DNA of 40,322 bases, taken from positions 1-40,322 of IMG/VR virus record IMGVR_UViG_3300020183_003148; one strand, 5' to 3'. The notes under the pieces were generated by a model. The model was not told the DNA's origin. It was given only the letters and a program-made list of their open reading frames with translations, and ran no database searches. The position numbers and the translations under genes are program-made. Shown one piece after another: positions 31,832-38,407 of the stretch. Each line of letters starts with the position of its first letter. Position 1 is the stretch's first letter. This stretch comes from a virus.

Positions 31832-33091
31832 TTATTTCTTTAATTTATCAATTTCCTCTTTTAGTTCTTTAACAGCCTCGATTAAAACAGCTATAATATT
31901 GTTATAAGAAACTGATTTAGCTCCATTAGAATTTTCAGATACAACTTCAGGTATAATTGATTCAACTTCTTGAGCGATAACACCAAGATGTTTTTTCTTA
32001 GAGTCTTTCATTATATATGAAACACCACGAATGTCAAGTATTTTGTTTAATGCGTTATAAATTGGTTGAATATCTTCTTTATATAATAAATCCGATAAAG
32101 TATTAAAATCAGTAGCGCTTAATTCGCCAGTTGATGGTCTAAAATAAAGTTTAGATGATGATGCAGTTGCAGTTTGATTTGAGCCGGTGGCTGCAACAAA
32201 TACTGGATAAAAATCTGAAGCTGTAGATGTATCATTTGTAGCATTAATTATAGTTGATGGGCCAGAAGCACCAGAATAACCAGATATACCAGAATAACCA
32301 GATAAACCAAAGCCAGAGAAACCAGAATAACCACTAGAACCTGGATTATCACCAGAATAACCTGAAGTGCCTGAGATACCTGAGTAACCGGATATACCAG
32401 AATATCCAGAATAACCGGATATACCAGAATAACCAGAATATCCAGAATCACCAGAATATCCAGAATAACCAGATATGCCAGAGAAACCAGATATACCTGA
32501 ATATCCAGAATCACCAGAGTAACCAGATATGCCGGAATAACCAGAGATACCAGAGTAACCAGATATGCCGGAATAACCAGAGATACCAGAGTAACCAGAA
32601 TAACCGGATATACCAGAGAATCCTGAGTAACCGGATATACCAGAGAATCCTGAGTAACCTGAGATACCAGAATATCCAGAGTAACCTGAAGTGCTATCAC
32701 CTGAATATCCAGATATGCCGGAATAACCAGAGACACCAGAGTAACCTGAGATACCTGAATAACCTGAGATACCAGAATATCCAGAATAACCGGATATACC
32801 TGAGAATCCTGAGTAACCGGATATACCAGAGAAACCAGATATACCAGAGAAACCAGATATACCTGAATAACCGGAGATACCTGAATAACCTGAGATACCA
32901 GAATATCCGGAAATGCCTGAGTAACCTGATATACCTGAGTAACCAGAGATACCAGAAAATCCTGAATATCCTGATCTTCCTGAAAATCCCGAAATACCAG
33001 AGTATCCAGAATAACCAGATGGTCCTTGACCAGAATAACCAGAATAACCAGATATACCAGAGCCTAATAGGCTACTTAATGTTACACTCAT
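31832..33091 (-). CDS. Gly-X-Ser collagen-like fibre protein with S74 chaperone domain, short paralog
   Basis: A 419-residue putative tail fibre. Residues 10-270 are almost pure Gly-X-Ser triplets with X mostly Tyr, Phe or Ile (GYSGISGYSG-type); proline is nearly absent, so stability must differ from true collagen. Residues 275-330 form a head domain with INATNDTSTASDFYPVFVAA. Residues about 331-419 are a peptidase S74 intramolecular chaperone with S-D-x-x-x-K (SDLLYK), the candidate self-cleavage dyad, and VIAQEVE..IPEVV. The C-terminal end (KELKEEIDKLKK) is a short coiled coil. The last ~140 residues and their DNA closely match the larger paralog upstream. Its ATG overlaps that gene's stop (ATGA). 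Confidence 0.85.
   Translation of the reverse strand: MSVTLSSLLGSGISGYSGYSGQGPSGYSGYSGISGFSGRSGYSGFSGISGYSGISGYSGISGYSGISGYSGISGYSGISGFSGISGFSGISGYSGFSGISGYSGYSGISGYSGISGYSGVSGYSGISGYSGDSTSGYSGYSGISGYSGFSGISGYSGFSGISGYSGYSGISGYSGISGYSGISGYSGISGYSGDSGYSGISGFSGISGYSGYSGDSGYSGYSGISGYSGYSGISGYSGISGTSGYSGDNPGSSGYSGFSGFGLSGYSGISGYSGASGPSTIINATNDTSTASDFYPVFVAATGSNQTATASSSKLYFRPSTGELSATDFNTLSDLLYKEDIQPIYNALNKILDIRGVSYIMKDSKKKHLGVIAQEVESIIPEVVSENSNGAKSVSYNNIIAVLIEAVKELKEEIDKLKK
32255..33060 (-). repeat. Gly-X-Ser codon repeat tract of the short fibre gene
   Basis: Nearly uninterrupted 9-base units encoding Gly-X-Ser, seen on the plus strand as endless variants of CCAGAATAACCAGATATACC. Synonymous changes differ between units, so the array is not a fresh expansion. 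The high repetition makes slippage, length variation and assembly errors likely. Confidence 0.9.
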
Positions 33092-36000
33092 CTTAGTTTC
33101 TTATAAATGTCATTAATTATTTCTTGTTGTTCTTTAACAGCCTCAATTAAAACAGCAATAATTCTGTTATACGCAACTGTTTTTAGACCATCACTATTTT
33201 GCGAAACAACTTCAGGCATAATTTTTTCAATTTCTTGAGCAATAACACCCATTGATTTTTCTTTTGAATCTTTCATTATATATGAAACACCACGAAGATC
33301 CAATATTTTATTCAATGCATTTTGAATTGGTTGAATATCTTCTTTATAAGTTACATCTGAGAGCGCATTAAAATCAGTGGCGCTTAGTTTACCAGTTGAA
33401 GGTCTGAAATAAAGTTTAGATGATGATGCAGTTGCGGTTTGATTTGAACCAGTTGCAGCAACAAATACTGGATAAAAATCTGAAGCTGTAGATGTGTCAT
33501 TTGTAGCATTAATTGTAGTTGATGGACCGGAAGCACCAGAAATACCAGAATAACCGGATATACCAGAGAATCCTGAGTAACCGGATATACCAGAGAATCC
33601 TGAATAACCGGATATACCAGAGTAACCAGATATGCCGGAATAACCTGAGATACCTGAGTAACCGGATATACCTGAGTAACCTGATATACCTGAGTAACCT
33701 GATATACCTGAGTAACCACTTGGACCAAGATCACTAATTGAAATGGTACCAACCATACCACCGTGATATTGACAAATATAATATAATGTGCTCGGTGCAT
33801 CATACGGCACAGCAAAAATAATTACGCCAACTGCTGCTCCGTTATTAGTTACGCCACTACTATATGCGCTGCCTGTGCCTGTAACCGCAGCAGTTTTAAT
33901 CCAAAATGGATGACCTGATGCGTTTACATTAAAAATATAAGAAAAACCACGAAGCAAATATAAAGTTGGATTATTTGACCCATCAATTACATATGCACTA
34001 GATCCACTGTTTGTTACAGAATATGAGCGAGAGCCTGTGTAACCAGAAATACCTGAATAACCAGATGTACCTGAATAACCGGATATACCAGAGAATCCTG
34101 AGTAACCTGAGATACCAGAATATCCAGAGTAACCTGAGATACCAGAATATCCAGAGTAACCTGAAGTGCTATCACCTGAATATCCAGATATACCTGAAAA
34201 TCCTGATATACCTGAATAACCAGAAGTGCCCGAAAAACCCGATTGGCCTGAGAAACCAGAGTAACCAGAAATACCTGAATAGCCAGAGTAACCAGAAATA
34301 CCAGAGTAGCCGGATATACCAGAAAATCCTGAATAACCGGATATACCAGAGTAACCTGAGATACCTGAGTAACCAGAATCACCAGAGTAGCCGGATATAC
34401 CTGAGAATCCTGAATAACCGGATATACCAGAGAATCCTGAGTAACCGGATATACCAGAGAATCCTGAGTAACCGGATATACCTGAGTAACCGGAGACACC
34501 TGAGTAACCAGAATATCCAGATATGCCAGAGAAACCTGAATAACCCGATATGCCAGAGAAACCAGATATACCTGAGTAACCAGAAATACCTGAAAAACCA
34601 GAGTAACCGGAGATACCTGAGAAACCAGAAATACCTTGGTCGCCCTTATCGCCTGTTACGGTAAATGTAATGACAACATTTGTGCTATTTGAAAATGGTG
34701 TAGAAACACCAGACACATATGAAATAGGCACATCGAAGTGTAAAGTATCATCAACATGTGTGCCAGTAATAGCATAAATTACAAAGTTAAGAGTATTCGC
34801 CTCTTCAGTAATCTTAGTGTAGCCTTTGATTGGGCTTGAAGAATCGTCAATTGTTGTAAGAAACGAATAAATGTTTGAGAGGAGTCGGTCTTGATCGTGA
34901 ATAGTTAGTGTAGTTGCTGACGATAGTGTAGCATTATTAACATTTAAACGTCCTGCGCCTGGATCTGCTGTGTCTGTTTTAGTGTCAAACTTGTAGTAGA
35001 ATGATGCACCGCCAAACTGACCATCACGGCCAGAATATCCCGAAGCGCCTGAATAACCAGAGAAACCAGATTGTCCCGAATAGCCAGAGAAACCACTAAA
35101 ACCAGAAACGCCTGAATAACCAGAAAATCCTGAAGTACTATCGCCAGAATATCCAGAAATGCCTGAGTAACCAGAAGCACCAGAGTAACCAGATATGCCA
35201 GAATAACCTGAGATACCAGAAAACCCAGAAAATCCGGATTGGCCCGAAAAACCGGAATAACCAGAATTACCTGAATAGCCAGAGTAACCAGAAATGCCAG
35301 AAAAACCGGAGTAACCGGAAAATCCTGAAGTACTATCGCCAGAATATCCAGAAATGCCTGAGTAACCAGAAGCACCAGAAGCACCAGAAAAACCAGATTG
35401 GCCAGAAAAACCACTAAACCCTGAGATGCCAGAAAAACCGGAGTAACCGGAAATGCCAGAAAAACCGGAAATGCCAGAAAATCCTGAAGTGCTATCACCA
35501 GAATAACCTGAAATACCTGAATAACCAGAAGTACCAGAGTAACCTGAGATACCTGAGTAACCAGAATAACCTGAGATACCAGAGTAACCAGAGATACCAG
35601 AGTAACCAGAAATGCCTGAGAAACCGGAGTAACCTGAGATACCTGAGAAACCTGAGAAGCCTGAAGTACTATTGCCAGAATATCCAGAAATGCCTGAATA
35701 TCCAGAAGTACCAGAATATCCAGAAATGCCTGAGTAACCTGAGGTGCCGCTAAATGCTACAGTGCCATTAATTCCAGAGTAACCTGAGATACCTGAGTAA
35801 CCAGAATCACCAGAGTAGCCGGATATACCTGAGAATCCTGAATAACCGGATATACCAGAGAATCCTGAGTAACCTGAGTAACCAGAGTAACCAGAAAATC
35901 CTGAAGTGCTATTGCCAGAATATCCAGAAATGCCTGAATATCCAGAAGTACCAGAATATCCGGAAACGCCTGAGTAACCTGAGGTACCTGAGTAACCTGA

Positions 36001-36120
36001 GATACCAGAACCCGAAAAACCGGATCTACCGGAGTAACCACTAGAGCCAGGATTATCTCCACTATAACCAGAATAACCTGAAGCGCCTTGCACGCCAGCT
36101 CTTACTGATATTCTTGCCAT
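33088..36120 (-). CDS. Gly-X-Ser collagen-like fibre protein with cupredoxin-like insert and S74 chaperone
   Basis: A 1010-residue putative tail fibre built of alternating blocks. Residues ~10-362: Gly-X-Ser triplets. ~364-494: a beta domain (GGASFYYKF onward, ending in VITFTVTGDKGDQG, with a short true-collagen-like GDKGDQG). ~495-690: triplets. ~692-797: a cupredoxin-like domain with H737 (GHPFWI), C783, H786 and M789 (CQYHGGM), the full set of type-1 copper ligands. ~800-865: triplets. ~866-1010: head domain and S74 chaperone with S-D-x-x-x-K (SDVTYK, 911-916) and GVIAQEIE. AAGGA precedes the ATG. In-frame triplets run throughout without a break. Confidence 0.85.
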   Translation of the reverse strand: MARISVRAGVQGASGYSGYSGDNPGSSGYSGRSGFSGSGISGYSGTSGYSGVSGYSGTSGYSGISGYSGNSTSGFSGYSGYSGYSGFSGISGYSGFSGISGYSGDSGYSGISGYSGINGTVAFSGTSGYSGISGYSGTSGYSGISGYSGNSTSGFSGFSGISGYSGFSGISGYSGISGYSGISGYSGYSGISGYSGTSGYSGISGYSGDSTSGFSGISGFSGISGYSGFSGISGFSGFSGQSGFSGASGASGYSGISGYSGDSTSGFSGYSGFSGISGYSGYSGNSGYSGFSGQSGFSGFSGISGYSGISGYSGASGYSGISGYSGDSTSGFSGYSGVSGFSGFSGYSGQSGFSGYSGASGYSGRDGQFGGASFYYKFDTKTDTADPGAGRLNVNNATLSSATTLTIHDQDRLLSNIYSFLTTIDDSSSPIKGYTKITEEANTLNFVIYAITGTHVDDTLHFDVPISYVSGVSTPFSNSTNVVITFTVTGDKGDQGISGFSGISGYSGFSGISGYSGISGFSGISGYSGFSGISGYSGYSGVSGYSGISGYSGFSGISGYSGFSGISGYSGFSGISGYSGDSGYSGISGYSGISGYSGFSGISGYSGISGYSGYSGISGYSGFSGQSGFSGTSGYSGISGFSGISGYSGDSTSGYSGYSGISGYSGYSGISGYSGFSGISGYSGTSGYSGISGYTGSRSYSVTNSGSSAYVIDGSNNPTLYLLRGFSYIFNVNASGHPFWIKTAAVTGTGSAYSSGVTNNGAAVGVIIFAVPYDAPSTLYYICQYHGGMVGTISISDLGPSGYSGISGYSGISGYSGISGYSGISGYSGISGYSGISGYSGFSGISGYSGFSGISGYSGISGASGPSTTINATNDTSTASDFYPVFVAATGSNQTATASSSKLYFRPSTGKLSATDFNALSDVTYKEDIQPIQNALNKILDLRGVSYIMKDSKEKSMGVIAQEIEKIMPEVVSQNSDGLKTVAYNRIIAVLIEAVKEQQEIINDIYKKLR
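33540..36080 (-). repeat. Gly-X-Ser codon repeat tracts of the long fibre gene
   Basis: Three tracts of 9-base Gly-X-Ser units (about 35035-36080, 34045-34640, 33540-33715), separated by the two non-repetitive domains. The unit is the same as in the short paralog, and TGAAGTACTATCGCC-type blocks (encoding GDSTSG) recur at regular places in the first tract, showing a higher-order repeat of about 250-300 bases. Confidence 0.88.
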
Positions 36121-36134
36121 TTTGTTTTATCCTT

Positions 36135-36470
36135 TTATCTGGTGACGTTAGGCAGGACTGTTGCAATTCCTTCAAATATTCTTTGAATAGAATTGTTTGA
36201 CGTATCATTCATTTCAACATCAAACACATAACGGCCAGCACGAAGATTAGCAGTTGTGTTAGCAGTAAGAGTCATAGCAACAATACCATTTGCAGAGTCA
36301 GTTATTGAAATGATAAAATCAGTTGCTGTGGATGAATAATAAGATTTTCTAAGTTGAGAAGTTATAGTATGATTAGACAAGCTTCGCGGTGTTTCATCAC
36401 TATTTGTAACTTCAATTTGCATTGCAAAGTTAGCACCAGATTCTATATCTAATTCAATAAAGTCTGCCAA
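36135..36470 (-). CDS. Small virion protein, BppU-N/Ig-like
   Basis: A 111-residue all-beta protein with the pattern F.LDI..G..F...I.V....TPRSLSNH.I.SQLRKSY...TATDF...ITD..NG.V.M.L...TTA.LRAGRYVFDVE, the shape of N-terminal domains of baseplate upper proteins (BppU-like). The start is TTG; GGAG is 8 bases upstream and a CTAAATAC late element 22 bases upstream, and no ATG occurs nearby. It lies just upstream of the large fibre gene, so a fibre-attachment or baseplate-linking role is plausible. Confidence 0.65.
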   Translation of the reverse strand: MADFIELDIESGANFAMQIEVTNSDETPRSLSNHTITSQLRKSYYSSTATDFIISITDSANGIVAMTLTANTTANLRAGRYVFDVEMNDTSNNSIQRIFEGIATVLPNVTR

Positions 36471-36492
36471 AATACAGTCTCCTCTTTAGACG

Positions 36493-36500
36493 GTATTTAG
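36493..36500 (-). promoter_or_regulatory. Late-type promoter element for the fibre operon
   Basis: CTAAATAC on the minus strand, 22 bases before the TTG start at 36470. The 181-base gap 36471-36651 contains this element and otherwise only AT-rich sequence with no further gene I can support. Confidence 0.55.
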
Positions 36501-36651
36501 TCAAAAGAGAAGTTATAATTTTTAATTTTAAAAAAAACTTTAAATCGATGCTTTCATAAATTTTTTGGTACCAATTTTAATTCAAGTCAAATATTACTCT
36601 CGTAAAAAGAATTCTTAATTGCTTTCTTGAATCAGAGTCTCATGTGCCATC

Positions 36652-36849
36652 TTAGACGGCAGGAGGAGAGGACTTAATGATAGCCGGTGGAAGCTCAGCC
36701 TCAGACTTCTCAGGCGCTGGCAGCTGAGGTGCTGCTTGCTCTTGAATAACTTGAATCAAAGAAAAAACTTCTTGATACGGGCGAGTGCCCAGATATTGTA
36801 GGATGCCGTTAACGAGCGGCAGGGTCAGTTCAATTTTGGTGTCGTTCAC
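36652..36849 (-). CDS. Small conserved phage hypothetical protein
   Basis: A 65-residue protein starting at GTG, with AAGG 7 A-residues upstream. Its first 40 residues (IELTLPLVNGILQYLGTRPYQEVFSLIQ) form two amphipathic helices, followed by a Pro/Ala-rich tail. Proteins with a similar ...LGxxPYxxVxxLIQxIxxQ pattern are widespread in tail regions of marine and freshwater phages, without known function. Confidence 0.7.
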   Translation of the reverse strand: MNDTKIELTLPLVNGILQYLGTRPYQEVFSLIQVIQEQAAPQLPAPEKSEAELPPAIIKSSPPAV

Positions 36850-36859
36850 TTTTTTTCCT

Positions 36860-37195
36860 TTATTTGGCTGTAGGAGAAGTAATCCATGGTAGTTTTGGAG
36901 AAAGTATCGGCGGGTTTATTTGATTGTCGATCTGATGCTGCACGGCGGCTTCGGTTGCAGCCTTATCGACTCCATTGGCCCAACACCAACCCAGCACTTG
37001 ATCTTGAGTCAAATTTGAATATGGCGTGAAATCGCCCTGAGTGATCGGGAAGCTGCAAGTGTTGTAAACTTGAGCCGTGTATTCGCCATTAACACCTGTA
37101 CATTCCCAATGCACCACAGTCACATAATCAGCACCTTGCGGTGTCTCCGGGACGCAGTTTAAAGCGGAGATAGTCCATATAATTTGAGTCGTCAT
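36860..37195 (-). CDS. Conserved phage hypothetical protein
   Basis: A 111-residue protein. The first 70 residues are beta-rich (IIWTISALNC, YVTVVHWECTG, GEYTAQVYNTCSF), then a D.TPYSNLTQDQVLGWCW helix and an IDNQINPPI...PWI tail. The same pattern (W.I..L...P..G..D.V....W...G.......) is common in small tail-region proteins of many phages; function is unknown. Three or four Cys are present. It ends 10 bases before the next small gene. Confidence 0.7.
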   Translation of the reverse strand: MTTQIIWTISALNCVPETPQGADYVTVVHWECTGVNGEYTAQVYNTCSFPITQGDFTPYSNLTQDQVLGWCWANGVDKAATEAAVQHQIDNQINPPILSPKLPWITSPTAK

Positions 37196-37217
37196 TTTAG
37201 TTTCCTTTCTTATTTAG

Positions 37218-37245
37218 TTTCACGTGCAATCACTTGTGCGTGAAA
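37218..37245. repeat. Inverted repeat in the fibre intergenic gap
   Basis: TTTCACG (37218-37224) and CGTGAAA (37239-37245) form a 7-bp stem. On the minus strand it precedes CTAAATAA (37210-37217) and AAGAAAGGAAA. No U-tract follows, so it is not a clear terminator. Confidence 0.4.
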
Positions 37246-37269
37246 AGATTGAATTTTTGCCAGCAAAAA

Positions 37270-37353
37270 CTACACCAGTGAGAATACACCTGTTACGGCA
37301 GTTCCAAAGATGCACGAAGTAACAACGGCATTGATGAACATTTGAATTTTCAT
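37270..37353 (-). CDS. Putative 27-residue membrane peptide
   Basis: A short ORF reading MKIQMFINAVVTSCIFGTAV then TGVFSLV. Residues 4-27 would span a membrane once. The codons are ordinary, but no clear Shine-Dalgarno precedes the ATG. It lies alone in the 180-base gap between the glycine-rich gene and the next hypothetical. Small membrane peptides of this type occur in marine T4-like phages; it may also be chance. Confidence 0.4.
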   Translation of the reverse strand: MKIQMFINAVVTSCIFGTAVTGVFSLV

Positions 37354-37375
37354 AATTTTTGTCAAGAAAAAGTAA

Positions 37376-38404
37376 TCAAAAAGTAATCAAAGCAAGACCA
37401 TGATTGCCGCTTTGAACAGTGCCACCAATATCTACTTTGCCAGAAGCGAAACCAGCCAGCAACGTACCGGGGTTGTGAGCGGTAGCGTAGCTGCCCGTGA
37501 TCAAGATACCGCTACTTACGAGTCCTGCGTTTATGTAACCACTGCCGCCACCGGCGGGCCTTGCATCACTTGTGCCGCCACCGCCGCCATAGTAGCCGCC
37601 ACCACCGCCGCCGCCATCATCATTGCCGTCGGCCCTTTGTCCTGAGCCGTTACCACCTTGCAAATAAGACCCGGGGGCGTTGTAGGTGTATGAGTTTCCA
37701 CCACCGAATTGAGTCCCGCCAGTGGAGCCACCGCTGCTGGCGTCTTGGCCAGAACCGCCTCCGCCGGCGCCGGCGCTGCCAAAGTATCCGCAAGTACCTC
37801 CACCGCCACCCGCAATTAATAAAATTAAAGTTGACGACATACCTGCGTAAAAAGTCGAAGTAGATAACATGCTCATGCCACCACCGCCGGCACCACTGGC
37901 GTCTCCCCTTGTTCCAAAACCGCCATTGGGCCAACCACCGAGACCGCCAGGGGCGTAATTAGGAGCATCGGGCCCGCTACCGCCACCACCAACATGCAGG
38001 TAATAATTTGTTCCGGGCTGTAGTGTCACGGTGCCTTGTGCAAATCCGCCGCTGCCACTTTGGAAGCCTCCGCTATATGCTCCATTTCCGCCTGCGCCGC
38101 CCCAAAGTGTAAATGTGACCGCCTTAGCACTACCGCCAATTGTTATGGTTCTGTGACCGCCGGTGTAAAATACATAAGTGTTTGTGTTAATTAACGAACC
38201 ATCCAAATAAACAAGCGGAGCATTAGATTTACCATAAAAATTAGTAGGCATCGTTATTGCTCCAGATGCTACTCCTGCCAAAGTTCTTACTGCGGCGTCA
38301 TTTAGAGATATTTGTCCTGTAGAACTTAGACCAAGTTCTACTGCAATAGATTCACCTGCAGTTGCACCTGCTAAACTAATGGGTCCGGATGCGTTTAGTG
38401 CCAT
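37376..38404 (-). CDS. Glycine-rich adhesin-like tail protein
   Basis: A 342-residue protein. Residues 1-60 (LNASGPISLAGATAGESIA...FYGKS) are a fibre-attachment type start seen in phage tail proteins. Residues 90-342 are glycine-rich with runs such as GGGGGG and GAGGGGSG plus aromatic residues, like the glycine-rich domain of ALK/LTK and phage adhesins; in Salmonella phage S16 the gp38 adhesin packs such runs into a polyglycine-II sandwich. A receptor-binding tip is therefore likely. Its start is 3 bases after the upstream S74 fibre stop, so it belongs to the same fibre operon, as T4-type gp37-gp38 pairs do. Confidence 0.75.
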   Translation of the reverse strand: MALNASGPISLAGATAGESIAVELGLSSTGQISLNDAAVRTLAGVASGAITMPTNFYGKSNAPLVYLDGSLINTNTYVFYTGGHRTITIGGSAKAVTFTLWGGAGGNGAYSGGFQSGSGGFAQGTVTLQPGTNYYLHVGGGGSGPDAPNYAPGGLGGWPNGGFGTRGDASGAGGGGMSMLSTSTFYAGMSSTLILLIAGGGGGTCGYFGSAGAGGGGSGQDASSGGSTGGTQFGGGNSYTYNAPGSYLQGGNGSGQRADGNDDGGGGGGGYYGGGGGTSDARPAGGGSGYINAGLVSSGILITGSYATAHNPGTLLAGFASGKVDIGGTVQSGNHGLALITF

Positions 38405-38407
38405 GTA

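Noticed and set aside
32248-32736. Minus-strand frame with V-I-L-V-T-L-V repeats overlapping the short fibre gene
   Set aside because: Shifted-frame shadow of the repeat tract; composition is a by-product of the 9-base unit. Same for 33384-33815, 34014-34499, 34944-35498 and 35757-36062.
34011-34664. 217-residue plus-strand open frame rich in Asn, Gln and Tyr-Leu-Ser
   Set aside because: It is the antisense of the Gly-X-Ser repeat tract; the 9-base periodicity keeps other frames open. No ribosome binding site or family match.
32255-36080. CRISPR array or satellite DNA reading of the short repeats
   Set aside because: Units are 9-base codon triplets without unique spacers and stay in frame across two protein genes.
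36602-36651. An 11-codon ORF (MAHETLIQESN) just after the 65-residue gene
   Set aside because: Too short to support, no clear ribosome binding site, and no sign of conservation visible.
37531-37863. Ala/Val- and His/Arg-rich frames on both strands over the glycine-rich gene
   Set aside because: They arise from GGN-repeat codons read in other frames; the glycine-rich frame has the fibre-type start and fits the operon.
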